Assembly (NCBI RefSeq): GCF_000003605.2
Contig: NW_003151262.1
Span: forward strand, 213,014-277,013
Direction: 5' to 3'
Length of the DNA: 64,000 nt
From: Saccoglossus kowalevskii
Lineage: Eukaryota; Hemichordata; Enteropneusta; Harrimaniidae
Below, piece after piece: positions 35,160 to 47,279 of this stretch; the first letter of the stretch is position 1; every line of letters begins with the position of its first letter. The notes beneath the pieces are model-generated. The model searched no databases. It had not been told where the DNA came from and saw only the letters and a list, made by a program, of their open reading frames with translations. Position numbers and translations under genes: made by a program.

Positions 35160-36430
35160 ACTCTGTTGTGCACTGTCTGCGGGTTAGTTGCATTGATGTC
35201 AACTGATTAAACAAGTCGCGTTTAAGTAATTTCCACTAATAACAAGTGGTTAAATTGTGACAATAAATGTGTGGACTAATATTTAATACTTAGTTTGGTG
35301 TAAACAACTCGCGTTTGATTAATTCCCACAATTACAAGTTGTTAAATTGAGAGAATAAATGTGTGGACAAATATTGACCATTATATTTGTGAGTAAATAC
35401 CTGTCGTTTAATCAATTTCCACCTCTACAAGGTTGTTAAATTGAGAGAATAAATGTGTCGTCAAATATTTGATACTTATTTGGGTGTAAGAACTGGTATT
35501 TGATCAACTTCCACCATTGCAAGTTGTTAAAATAATGAAATAAATATACTGGTATCATTGGATATTTGATTTAATTGTAAAACAATGTTAACTGCTGAAT
35601 TCGAACCCTCAATCAACAATTCCACAGACACAGTATAAATTCCACAACACCACAGAAGATGTTGTTCTGTTGCCTGAATTTTTTTCGTAATATAGGGAAC
35701 GCCATCGACACTTCAACAAAACTTACCTTGACTTGGGTCTTGTTTATCTCTTGTCAAAATGTGGAAACTGTTGAACAAATTGCGCGTCGTCCAGTTTAAG
35801 ACGTAAGTTATTTTATTATTTATTCATTTAGTTTTGCATGGTGGAGTATTGTGAGGTTTATTATTTATTCGCGACGTTCTTTGTTTTCTTGTTACGGTTT
35901 GAGGGATTTCAGTTTATTTTATTTACGTTTTCACGGTAGCTCTGATCGGGACTCGAACCCACTGTCTTTTCAAGCTAATTTTGTTTTATTTCGATGGCAC
36001 GCATGTGTACCACGCCACCACGTTGGTCGTTGAGTGGTGTTTATTTTTCTAACTACTCCAGTGTTCCGAAGAGTTGAACGGGAAAGCCAAAACGATTGCT
36101 GGTTTCTGATTGCTTCGGTTCTGGTGAGTGTGCATCTCGTGTGATTCGAACCCATGTCGTTTTTTGGGCGGTTTTTTTATTTCCCATGTTGGCTACGCCG
36201 TAATATGCACCACTTCCCCGTTTTATTGTGATTTTGAGAGTGTTTAATAATGTCTTCCTCACCCGTCACGCCATGACCCAGTTTCAACCACACGGCCATT
36301 TTGCAACAAAGTGCGTGACCCGACTAACTATACGATCGTTCTGTTCAACTGTTAAGCTAGGATTTATTACCGTTTTTATCATTGTATTGTCACGTGATTT
36401 GTATTACCTTATGTGTAATGTCTTAAGTAT
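35160..36430 (-). repeat. Repeat R1, inverted copy, with 91-bp satellite
   Basis: Reverse complement of the 1440-2180 and 18560-19525 repeats: satellite units at 35200-35560, the cgcgcaattt / gacaagagataaac part at 35740-35800, and ataaggtgg-type sequence at 36290-36420. The internal stretch 35900-36250 is not in the other copies and holds B-box-like motifs (see next entry). Confidence 0.75.
35900..36250 (-). repeat. Two tRNA-like/SINE-like units in tandem
   Basis: Minus-strand B-boxes GGTTCGAGTCC (about 35949-35959) and GGTTCGAATCA (about 36142-36152) lie about 190 bp apart, each preceded by a wtggcgt-like A-box candidate and an A-rich stretch. They may be an insertion into the inverted R1 copy. 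The family is not identified. Confidence 0.4.
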
Positions 36431-36559
36431 CTTTATTGTAATTTGTATATACCAATTCGTATATACGAGGAAACGACCCCGATTGAAGGTCGTGTATTTT
36501 GTGACGTCACCAATTCGTGTGTAGGTACGGCTTCTAGAACCGTGCCTTTGTTTTTAGTA

Positions 36560-36686
36560 TTTTGGAGCTTTTTTAGCTCAGTTTATTTTAGTTTAGTAGT
36601 TATGTAATTTTTCTCTCTTGATCTTGGTCATGGCATTTTATATGTCCCCGTACCAAATAAAATTTATCTTATCTTATCTTATCTTG
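36560..36686 (+). mobile_element. LINE 3' tail with (TTATC)n
   Basis: Sequence ending accaaataaaatttatctta followed by a short TTATC repeat is the usual 3' end form of CR1/L2-type LINEs in invertebrates. No coding part lies immediately upstream. Confidence 0.55.
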
Positions 36687-36699
36687 TTTACATCGTAAA

Positions 36700-37200
36700 C
36701 GAGGTCAAGTGTATTGGTAATACACGGCAGAATCCACCTCATGGGTTCCAAAGCACTGACCTCAACTGGAAGTTCGCGGCTATCGCAGTCAGTTCTTCGC
36801 TATCCAAGGCCCAAAATTCTCTGGAAGCAGTCCGCGTGTCTTTACCGTCACATATCTGAACTGTTATGTCGGCGGCTCGCGATTCAAAGCAATTTGACCA
36901 CAACTTTCTGAGCACCGTTCAAAGCCACGTCACAATCTCAAGCCTGTCTCTTGCCTTCACTCTGCGCATGCCTGCTCAATCACGTTACCCGTCACGCAAA
37001 GCCTCTCCCAAAGCACAGCTGACAGATTTCAAATAAAACACACTCAAATGTGAAAGATATTACAAAAATGAAAATACAAGCAGATAAACGATACAGTCCA
37101 TAGTAAAATACAATACACGAAAAGCACGTCCAGACAATGACGTCATAGTTATTCTTAGGCACTCGCGCTCACAAGCAGTGTTTCAATCAGGGTACTGATC
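36700..37200. promoter_or_regulatory. GC-richer block with NRF1-like and CRE sites
   Basis: Base composition and CpG content rise compared with the flanks. TGCGCATGC (36963-36971) is an NRF1-type palindrome and TGACGTCA (37138-37145) is a full CRE. A promoter of an unseen gene is possible; a decayed mobile element is the alternative. No adjacent exon was found. Confidence 0.25.
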
Positions 37201-37918
37201 GTACACAACACTTAGTTACAAAAGTATGGGTTTTTTTTATACAGTCGGATTAAAATCACCCACTAGCTTTCCAGTACGGCAACCCAGGTGGCTCACAACA
37301 TGGCATTTTATAAAACCATTTTTACAATTCATTTACATTTTGAAAACTAATTTTTATTTGTTAATCTTTTTTTAAACACCATTTTCGGTTCTGGAATCTG
37401 TTTTTATTTTAAAAACCAATTGTTTAAATCCATTTTCATCTTTGAAATCAGTGGTATTGACAATGCTACAAAATAAAAACAATAACAAGTAACCTGTAGA
37501 ATGCTGTGTGGGTAATATTTTTGTATTGATTTTTGTTGCATTTGCAGCAAATAGTTACCAAACAAGGAGAAATCTATAGGATTGGATATATCTCTCAGCT
37601 GGTTTCACATGCATAGTTCAAGACTGCCTAACCGGTGCTTATACCAGAATTTAGTTGCAGAACTGTGGTCTGTGGTTACATTTTCATTTTCCGAGTAATC
37701 GCAAGAAATTGACATTACAATAGAAAATAAAAGACTGGCACTCCCATGCAATTAATAACAAGTGAAATTCCTGGAATTGAAACATAGATTTTGAAGTCAC
37801 TGATGTAGCATTGAATAACTTCAAGTTGGCATAACGACGAGGTAGTTTATTTAATCAGTGCTGAACTAGAGGTTGAAATTATATTAAGTTCGTTGTCATA
37901 TAATTTGTTTATTTAAAT
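37201..37918. other. No feature recognised
   Basis: AT-rich sequence without a supported feature. It runs into the assembly gap. Confidence 0.5.
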
Positions 37919-37968
37919 NNNNNNNNNNNNNNNNNNNNNNNNNNNNNNNNNNNNNNNNNNNNNNNNNN
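37919..37968. other. Assembly gap, 50 N
   Basis: Exactly 50 N characters, which is a usual placeholder length, so the true distance is unknown. Confidence 0.99.
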
Positions 37969-38500
37969 ACGGACTGGATCAAATTTTCACTGTGCTGTGT
38001 CAAGTCTCAATAGAGTATGAGAGAAATGGCATTTTCACTGGAATTTATTTTAGCGGAAAAATGTTCACAGTGAAAGGAAGTATTCCACATTATTACATAT
38101 ATACTGCAGTTTATTTTGATTCGTCCCTGAAATCAAAATCGGTACTTCCACACCTCATATGCAAATGAGGTCTGAGAGCGAATAAATTAGTCCGTTCAAG
38201 AGTAGCGTTTTTCGAATCATAGCAGAAATAAACAATATTTAGAAGTACGATACTTTACGTTTGGGTACATGAATATATTTGCCGAGTGAAATGAAATTTG
38301 AACAACAGTAATGGTACTTCTAAGTAACTTATTTTGACTAAAACTAATTTGCATATCACCCATACAATGATGTTTTTGGTATTTTCACGGTCAATATGCA
38401 AATGAACATGGTATTGGCGATTCGCTCCACTTGGATTGCCCTTAAAATCACTTTAATTTTGTGTATCTGTGTGTGTGTGTGTGATTTCTAGTGTTTTCAC
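37969..38500. other. No gene recognised; octamer-like and (GT)n tracts
   Basis: Contains tatgcaaatgaggt near 38158 and a (GT)n microsatellite at about 38467-38481. Nothing coding is seen. Confidence 0.5.
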
Positions 38501-39010
38501 GTATTAATTCCTCTGTGATTTGTTTGGCTTGGCCGATTTCGCTCAAACTTAGCAGGTAGGTCACACCTTCACCCTAGTTATCAGGAAATGTATCTCCTAC
38601 AAATTTTGGATACAACACCTCAGACCTAGCTCATTTTGCTCAGCTTGAGTGTGGGCACAAAGTTACTATTGGTAAAATCTGAAAACACCGTTTCCATGGA
38701 AACAGCCAACAACTGAATTTTTTAATACCTTCACGCCAAATGTATCACACCCTACATTTCTATGATTAAAAAGCATGGACGTAGCTCATTCTAATCCGCT
38801 TGAGTGTGGGCAACAATTTACTGTTTTAACTCCTCTGAGATTTTTTTTGGCTTGGATAATTTTGTTTATACTTGACAGGCAGGTCATACCGTCACTAATT
38901 GGAAAAACAATCCTGGTCCACAGCTACCATGGCAACAGCCAAACACTGTTTTTTGAATACTTTTGACCCCAAATTTATTACCTCCTACCAGTCTTGTATT
39001 CATGCCTTTT
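38500..39010 (+). repeat. X-box repeat family, 2 units
   Basis: Two related units of about 270-300 bp share ttggcttgg, cttgagtgtgggcaa and ccatggNaacagcc (at about 38691 and 38926). The inverted family members lie at 48950-49770. The centre GTTTCCATGGAAAC is a palindrome close to the RFX X-box. Confidence 0.75.
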
Positions 39011-39134
39011 ATTTTGGCTACGTTGCACACCGGTAAGAGATTATCAACGTAATCCCCACGCAACTTTGAACTTTGAATGAACTGTAAATGCTGCCTCCAA
39101 TCTAGAAAATACTATCGATTGGAAATAATAAATT

Positions 39135-40307
39135 TAAGGGATTGTTCAGTTACTCCGGCCTGGGGGGGGTCGGCAGATTCCATTTTGCCAGCTGTAAATC
39201 TCAGTTGACCCACCCCTATCAAAAAAAAGTGGGCGACCCCCCCAACATTATATTTTAAAACATGCTCACCCCCCCGAAAAACAAAGAAACATTAACAGTT
39301 TTGGCTCTGACATGATTACAAAATGTATGATGTGCATTGAAAATATTATGGTTTGCCTTAATTTTTAGTGTTTGCATTTAATAGACCTTAGGAGGGGAGG
39401 GGAAGCATAAAGCCAAACAACGACTACAGAGAAGGCTGCAGGAAGTAGGGAAATCTATGCTGCTAAAGATAGTAAATAAAAACAAAGCTGTGGAGTACTC
39501 ACTTGATAAACGCCCTTATAAGATAGGAAAAGAGGATTTGAATCTAGGCGGTTTGAAAACTAATATGGATTTAATATATCATTCCTCTTTTATAGACCAG
39601 GAATGCTTTACACCTGAAGCACAGTCTGTGCTTATGAAAACAAAGGAAACTTTGATTTTTGTATAAATTTGTGTTGGATTTTGGTATTTTACAGAGCAAA
39701 ATATGCATATTTAAAAGTTAAAAAAAAAACAAAAAAACTATTTATTTATATACATGAATCAATGCATTTTCACAAATTTAACTTTTTTGATTTGCTGAAC
39801 AAAAACTGTCACTCCTCTTTGTACTAATTGCTGTGTTTTCCGTCTCCAGCTACAATTGGATAAATCCAGTAAATATCTTATACAATGGTGACTTCAGACT
39901 TTAAATAAAATAATCTGATATCACATGGACTTGGGATGTGTTCAAAACTTAACTGTATAATTGCATGGGGCTCTGCCGCATTGCATAATCTGTTAGTTAT
40001 TTGTCAACTTCAACCCCAAAATATTTAGCCTATAACATTTTTTGCATCAACAAATTTATAGGCAATATGGGTAATAGTTATTATTAAGAACACATTTGTA
40101 CGATTAACTTTTTTATATTTTGTTCTGAAATAAAATTTAAAAAAATATATGCATAAGCGCGTGTGTGAATTGTGGAAAACATGGTGACCCCCCTATTCAT
40201 ATCAAAAACAGGGTGACCCCCCATTCGCAAAATCAAAAACAGGGTAACCCCCCCCTACTGATCCACCGCCCCCCCCCCCCAGGCCGAAGTAACTGACCAA
40301 TCCCTAA
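39135..40307. mobile_element. Harbinger-like DNA element with terminal inverted repeats
   Basis: The left end GGGATTGTTCAGTTACT (from 39138) and the inverted right end GGGATTGGTCAGTTACT (to 40304) match over about 30 bp with two differences, running into G/C runs. A TAA on both sides fits the 3-bp TWA target duplication of PIF/Harbinger. About 1.17 kb with no recognisable transposase, so non-autonomous. Subterminal repeats of the form aacagggtgacccccc lie inside the right end. Confidence 0.75.
39400..39666 (+). pseudogene. Coding-like stretch inside the inverted-repeat element
   Basis: About 85 codons are open, including K-H-K-A-K-Q-R-L-Q-R-R-L-Q-E-V-G-K-S before a Met at 39457 and then Y-S-L-D-K-R-P-Y-K-I-G-K-E-D-L-N-L-G-G. 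Composition is protein-like and lysine-rich. No family recognised. It could be a captured gene fragment or the remains of an element protein. Confidence 0.35.
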
Positions 40308-40359
40308 CAACAGAATACGTCCTAGCAATAAAATAAAATGACTTCTAAAGACTGGATGT

Positions 40360-41073
40360 TTTTTTGCGAACTTTGTATACGGTGCCCGGTTTTAGTTATA
40401 AACCGACGTTAGCTTTACGTTCATGTCCTACCATGGCAACAGCCGAAAACATATTGCTTGTTTTTTTTAGTGGAGTGGATCGCCAACCAGCCTGCCGGCT
40501 CGTTTTCATTGGCAAAATCGTTCAGCAACATTTTTGGCACATTAGGTGTACATCACATGGAATACTACGATTGAGAGAACTTTATGTATGTTGAATGAGT
40601 TTTATAAACCCCGAAGGGCTCTTGGAAGATCCACCCTCAGTAAAATTAGCGATTGCCATGGAGGCGCAACCATCAACATCAAAATACCAGGAGGTTTCTG
40701 CTGGCGATGTTGCGACGTTACCCAGTTCCAAATAAAGATCACCAACGCCAAATAAGCAACATTTTAACCGGTAATCAAGATTCATTCAATCCACGGCTAA
40801 CAAGCAACATCACAAGTGAAGTTGTAGCGTGCAGCTCAGCCACTACTGCTGACAACGTAAGTCATGCTTGCGTGCTTCACCATGTATTCAAACGAATCAC
40901 GTAGTGTGCCGTTCTCTTTCATACCCGGGATTCGATCAATAGGGGAGTTTCATAAAAATACATCGCAAATCATGCAAATTCACATTTTCAAACCAGTATA
41001 CTAAAACAGAAATGCTAAGCGAGGCAAAAGAAGGATTGATATTACTTTTCTGTATACACATCTCTGTTGATAC
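40360..41073. other. Mixed low-copy sequence with one X-box-like site
   Basis: Holds ctaccatggcaacagccgaa at about 40429, which resembles the end of the X-box repeat unit, and moderately GC-rich sequence to 40940. No exon is supported. Confidence 0.4.
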
Positions 41074-41555
41074 TATCCCTCACATATTCTACTTCCAATT
41101 ATTCCTGCGTAAAATGGACGAGCCTCTTTTCATGTTGACATTCAGAGTAAAATCACGTGACAGGCTGTTAAAATTGGCTGTTGCATACTCTTTCGCCGGT
41201 CTGGAAAATGTGTTTAATTAGCTCTCATTCAAGCAACAATCCCGATTTTCCAGTGGGAGTGAAACTATTCGAGTCTACCATTAAAAAATAGGGGTGTTTT
41301 CAGCAAAAAACGAATAACCCTGGAGTGCACACAACACACTGAATTTCGGAACAAATCTTGCATTATTTACAGCAGCAGAATACCACAGAAATATCAGACG
41401 AAACATGAAAACGCTATATATTGTATTTCGGTCTGAACCCTCTCTATTGCAATTCCAGGAATTACCCCCATATGTGCATCCATTTTCCACCTTGGTATCA
41501 CCAACCCCTGAAAACAAACTCTTAATACCACGCTGAAGCGTTTGGTAATGAGCTC
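41074..41555 (+). repeat. Dispersed repeat, partner of 1-455
   Basis: Same orientation and order as the start of the window, from atccctcacatattct to gaagcgtttggtaat. Confidence 0.75.
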
Positions 41556-41639
41556 CCCGCCAACCAATAATGGACTCAAGCACACTTTATTGTTTAATTA
41601 TGTCATTATTGTTCAATTAATATCATGAGTTAAGATCAT

Positions 41640-42440
41640 GAACAATCTAATGATTGATTCATGACATATTAGTAGAACAGACATACATTTACAGGCATAC
41701 ATACATACTTATTGTCACCACAATGTTCTAAATCACAGCCATGGTAGTTTTTATAGTTGTTGCTATGGCGATTGCATTTGTTATCGACTTGTTACAAACC
41801 ATACCAAGCATCAAAGTAATTAAGTTGACAGTTCTCAAGATGACGAAGTAAACTGTAAACAGATTTTTTTACTAACAATTTCAACATTTCGAACGAGCAG
41901 ATAGCTCGGTCAATTTGTTCATATTCCCAAAACATGCAGTGGAGAAACCCTGTCTTCCACAACATATACACTGCAAGCATGAAAATTTATTATACTACGC
42001 AGTGCCGGACTGAGCGGAAATAGACAGATATAATAAAGCGATAGAGTGTGATAAATAAACAGGGATAATAAAGTAAAGGGCAGCGTAAAGGAATAGTGAT
42101 ATCGAAACAGCCATTTGCAATTATTACAAAAACACAACATAAACATTAATAAAAGTAAATCTATTGAACTCGCTGGTGCATGTCAAGTACGTATGAGGAA
42201 AAACATGACAATACCACTCGTTAGATACCAAGAGGAACTTGTATACACTAATCAACAACAAGACATTGATAAAATATCGGTGTTGTCATATCCATCTACA
42301 CTAACATATCCCAGAATTGAGCGCGGTTATAGTTGCGTACCTAGGATCATGAACCACACATGATGTAATTTATTTTTCACCTAATGTAAACTATTGTTAC
42401 CTCAACAAATATAGAACCTTTGTAACAAAGAACAAAAAGA
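41640..42440 (+). repeat. Partner of 15590-18350, with minisatellite reduced to two units
   Basis: Left flank 41640-41970 matches 15590-15870, and right flank 42092-42440 matches 18150-18350 and the twin repeats. Between them 42019-42092 holds only about two degenerate 37-bp units. Confidence 0.8.
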
Positions 42441-42469
42441 AACAAACATACAATACATAATATATTAAA

Positions 42470-44820
42470 GAAGCGATTTTCAAATCTTTCCCCCCACAAA
42501 TTCGATGATATTCTTGCCCTTGACTTAAAAGCCGTTAATAGCTGCTATATTAATTTTCAAACCACACTTTTTGTCGAACGATTTCCAATAGTTGGGACCA
42601 AGTTTCTCTCACAATCTGATAATCTGATTAAGTTTCGCTTGTAAATCATTAATTTATTAATTAATTTATTACTAAGGTGCATAAGAACGTGAATTTCAGA
42701 TTTAGATTAAAAATTACAGTAATATACCTGATTATTGGTAATCAAACTCACAGACTTCACAGTAATCATGTGAACTGCCGAAACCTTTTTGTTTACAATC
42801 GAAGCAGTATAAAACGCTAGTCCCCAATACATCTCTCTGTTTTGTTGACTGATTCACTCGAATAATGCTCAGACGACGATGAAAGCGTTACGTGTTGGGT
42901 TACTTTAGTCTATGGCAAAGTACATACTAGGAAGCATTCACGAATGGTGTAATACAATGGGTGATTGTGTGTCCAAGGTGTAGTCACGAATTTCACGAAC
43001 TCAAGCACGTTGTCATGAAAACGACGCAATAACAAAGAAAATACACAACAGCAGAGAATGTGATACTGGATGGCATTGTACATGATATGTATTATGCCCT
43101 AATGTACAAGTAGACTATCAAATTTGATAAAACAAATTCATTATGAATTATTACCAGTTGAAATTTAGTACTAATGCGAAGTGACTGCTCTCTGACACTT
43201 TTTCTTCAGTAGAGATCGAGTTAACGATACTGTAACATATATGATAGCATCACTGAATTTCAACTTTCGTAAAATTTACAAGATCGAGAAACATGTGGAT
43301 GATATTCGCTCACATTCTATCAGCTTCAAATAATAAAAGCAGCGTAAGGTACATCTAAACAATACACTATTTAATCGTGCAGTGTTACAACAAAGGAACT
43401 ACAATGTAACAAGGATGCAACTGATGAATACACGATAGAATGCCCCTTTTATAGGATTCAGCAGGATTCACACCTATGGATTAAAATAGGAGGGAAACAC
43501 AGTGATTGGTTTTCAATATTGATACATCAGCTTAAAATCGACCTTGCAATTGATTCCTATTGCGTTCGTGTTGCCAATTGATTATTAATAATTGGCTTAT
43601 ATAAAATGAATCTGTGTTTCTTTATAAAAGAGATACATATATTAAAGTGCGAAATCTTGACATGTATTAACTTCTACTGGCTATATCTCAGTTAATACTG
43701 CTCGTAATTGAACACAATAAAGACGAATAGATAAAGCAAAAGATGATCTAATAATACAACTAAATTTCGAGTCTGAATCTGAATAAACAACAACAAATAT
43801 GAATCGATGAGAAAAAACACAAGTGGATAAGCATCCACGACAAAACATTAATATCAGTTATTTGATATATATCACCAATAAAAACCAGCCCACCAACCAC
43901 CTATGCAGAGACCACAAAAACATATTAAATACACTGACCGATTTACAACTGTTCCACCTAATTTGCAACGACTGACTAAACTGTGGCCATGCAGCCTAAA
44001 CACACCAACAACACAGCGCCAGACGTGTCAACAACGTACATATAATCACATGATATATCATCGCGAGCGCATAAAAGCCAAACTTAACTAAGCATTTCTT
44101 TATTGTGTATTGTCTATTTTCGTCACTGTTGAAATAATAGGGCTTGGTATACTCAAGCAATAACTCCCCACCGAAGGCGGGTATACCACGAGATATTGCA
44201 CAATTTATGACATATATGCACCGGCCGCTATTTTGTTAGCTAGAATTCGAACGCCGTTACGAGACTCCGGTTGTTATTGGTTGCATACATTTTTTTCCTT
44301 TACCTCGTAGTTTGTTTTCATTTTTTTCGTCCCTTAATAAATCAACCTCGTCTCCTTGGTCACCAGTTAACATGTTTTCTTTGTTTGAGGTTCGCAATCC
44401 ATTTCGAAGCCACAACACGGGGAACAAAGCGTTCTAGCGTTCGTTTCGGCACCGTCCCTCAAAATGATCATGCCGAATCACAATGTCCCGTTTATTTCCA
44501 AACTGTATGTGGTTCGTCCGTAAAATCCAACTAGTGCTTCTCGGTAAACCAAAATACACAAATCACATTGCCGGACATTATCTATACATCTTCTGCTTCA
44601 GGTCCAATCTTTGTTTGTTGACGTTTACATTAACGTTCTAAAAAATTGTATAAATCTTTGTTCTTGTTCTTTTGTATTTCGATATCGTCACAATAAAAAT
44701 GACACAAAGTTTCACCATGCTGAAAAAAACACAAAGACTGGGTTCGAACTCGAATATCACTTACGGGTCTACCAGGGCTACACGGAATACTTTTATTTAC
44801 TTACTATGAGACAAACACAA
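42470..44820 (+). repeat. Repeat Q, copy A (~2.3 kb)
   Basis: Shares 42850-44150 with 50800-51520 (tgttgggttactttagtcta, gcattca(c/g)gaatggtgt, gagcgcataaaagccaaact), and 42770-42870 with 47330-47430. The 44250-44440 part matches 51520-51720, and 44460-44800 matches 53540-53880. A coding-like stretch ends it (see 44460-44830). Confidence 0.75.
44157..44251. mobile_element. 95-bp insertion in repeat Q copy A
   Basis: The related copy at 51520 reads actcaacgccgttacgagac without a break, while here 95 bases lie between actcaa and cgccgttacgag. The insert holds a GC-rich hairpin (ccccaccgaaggcgggtat) and ends in a B-box-like sequence on the minus strand (GTTCGAATTC). It may be a short SINE-type or MITE-type insertion. 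Confidence 0.6.
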
Positions 44821-44830
44821 ATGAAGTGAT
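44460..44830 (+). pseudogene. Coding-like fragment, paralogue of 53540-53880
   Basis: Two frames separated by a disruption read D-H-A-E-S-Q-C-P-V-Y-F and V-L-K-N-C-I-N-L, F-H-H-A-E, R-V-Y-Q-G-Y-T-E-Y-F. The second copy keeps the same residues in one frame. No family is assigned with confidence; a beta-rich extracellular domain is a guess. It is a broken copy of a repeated gene fragment. Confidence 0.45.
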
Positions 44831-46999
44831 GCAACTGTTGATGCATATGAAGAGATGAAGTCACGAATTCTATAAATTCAGGCTCATTTTCATAAAACGA
44901 CGCAATTACAAAAAATGCACAGCAACCATCCAAATTATCAAATACCACAATTAAAACAAACTCATCACCAATACCGATCACTTTAAGCGAGATACCTAAT
45001 TTTATGTATTAGGTGTAATTATAACAATTATAATTATGAATGGAAATAAATAAAATGTAAGACTTATAAAAATAAATGCTAGCACTGACAGGTATAATGC
45101 ATACAATCAAAATAAAGCTATAAACCTTGATAAATAAATGGTAGACAAAGTCGAATGTTCAACCCTCGAACAAATTATGTTATGAAATCATTATGGTAAA
45201 CACACAAAGTAGCAAATTCTGTTGCTATGTCCTGTATTTATAATTGTACACCGTAGGCATTATTGCGCAGAACACATGAAATAACTATGACAATGGCATG
45301 TTTTGTTATAATATTTACTACATTGAATTTCAATGTATTATTCAAGTGTAAAACCAAGAAAGACTTCCTTACATTAGAGAAAGCATCACTCCATGATGAG
45401 TTGTGCAATTCAACTAATCGAGACGACATTCATACTATCTCAGTGATAGCATAACAACATTGTCATGTAGGATTTGACTTGCTTGACGCTGCACGCCCAG
45501 AGTGTAAACACTTGAGGATTGTTCTTGGCATACGTCAGATTTTAACTCATCTGAGAAGTGTCAAGAAGTGTATACCTGACATGAGCTTTAAAACGTGCAG
45601 TCGTGAGGTGTCAACCAAAACCATACTGGGAATCACAAGGTGGACAGGTGCACAGAACATATATAGCATTCGTTTTCAAAACTATTGTACCTAGTTGATG
45701 CTGAAGGGAACAATGTAATAATGCAAGAAATATATACGGAGACTGTATAGGTTAACACCTACCTGGATATTTTCATGATCGCTATGGGAGGTGTCGTTTT
45801 TGGAAAGCTAAGGTACTGGCATTTGACCTGTATGAATACACATACGTAAATACAACGGGGGAGGCATTGCATACGGCATGCGATCGAATTTGTTTAATGT
45901 TGGTGGAGGCCACTGATAGGATGCTACTATGCACGTTACACCGAATCTGATTAATCTCTGTATGAATGCCACTGATTAGCAGATTGGGACAACACCCAGT
46001 GTACATACTATGGTACAGGGGTTGATGTCTATATAAATCGTTGCATAATGTTACATGTGTACAGGTATTTCACGTGACTGTTGTGTAACACATTGTGTGG
46101 AACCAAGGCCAATGCAAGGTGTGTATTTTGTACTCGGTGTTCTGTCTACACCCATGTATTAGCGGCTTTATATTTCGGAACCTCTTAGCATGGTGGAAAC
46201 CCTATGACGTAGTGCTCTGTCAAATCGCTGAAACCCGGAAACGCTGTGGTTTGGGGACATTTAGCGTATAAACAGCTTCGGAAAAATTACAAAAGGGGCG
46301 GCTCGCTCTTGTCAAGTTCAAGAGGACCGTCACAAAGTCGGGATTTCTTTTTGTTTAAAAAAAGAAATAATTAATTGTTGTTTTAGTTATTTTAGCGTGA
46401 TCACGAAAACTAACTAAATCCTGACTGGACGCATTAATATGGATAAGACATAGATAAGTGATTCCGCAGGGGGTCGCCTGCAGATGCGTTCAGTCGGGAT
46501 TTCTTTCCCAGTCACGCTAGTACTCGCGATCACGTTAAAAAGCTAAATTGACAATTAATCATATATGTCAGTCTACCAGAGGACTAGTTTTTCCGTTTAT
46601 CGGACGACATAATGATACGTTTGTGAACAATACAGTAGAATGAGAAATTGTGTGAACACAAAACATCGTAATCATTTTGAAATGAATACAAATTACCGTG
46701 TGTCTATATACAAGATATACATGCATGATAAAGCATGTATTCTCGAATTCAACGAAGTCGGATATTTATAGGAAAGACAGGAAATAATTAACGAACAACA
46801 TATTTCGTAGAACCGTTTTTTCGACAAAACTACTCTAATCAACCCTTTTTGATAGCGGTAGTTTGTTTGTTTGCGAAATGTTCCAGTTATTCTTGTTAAT
46901 ATTTCAGGAAGGGTTTCCCCTAACACGGGGACGAGTCCATTAAATTTTAGCACAGTTATGGGCAAGGTTACCGGCATTTTTGGAATAATTTGTCATTTA
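44831..46999. other. No gene recognised
   Basis: About 2.2 kb with short open frames without domains. A doublet gtcgggatttcttt occurs at about 46340 and 46496, flanking a GC-richer stretch with cgtgatcacg palindromes. Nothing else supported. Confidence 0.45.
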
Positions 47000-47270
47000 T
47001 AACTAAACAAATCACTGGAGGATTTTCATAAAATTTTGTTGTTGTAACGAACAATCCATTAAGTGTGAACCCGATTACCATGGAAACAGCCATGTCGGGA
47101 ATATATTTAATCATAACTTAGAAAGTTATTGTTGGATTCTCTTAAAATTATTGGAGAGAAGATTGATACAGATGTGAATCTGGTTCTCCTGAATAGAACA
47201 GTAATTTCAGAACGGACGGACCAAAAGAACAAGTTGACCGACCGACTGAAGGACTCACTTACTAACTACT
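47000..47270 (-). repeat. X-box-like repeat remnant
   Basis: Contains cccgattaccatggaaacag at about 47080-47095 and sequence of the type seen in the 38.5 and 49 kb units. More diverged than those. Confidence 0.45.
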
Positions 47271-47279
47271 GGTTATAGC

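Noticed and set aside
39134-40307. PiggyBac or Kolobok element with TTAA target
   Set aside because: TTAA is present on the left only; the right flank is CTAA. TAA on both sides with GGG ends fits Harbinger better.
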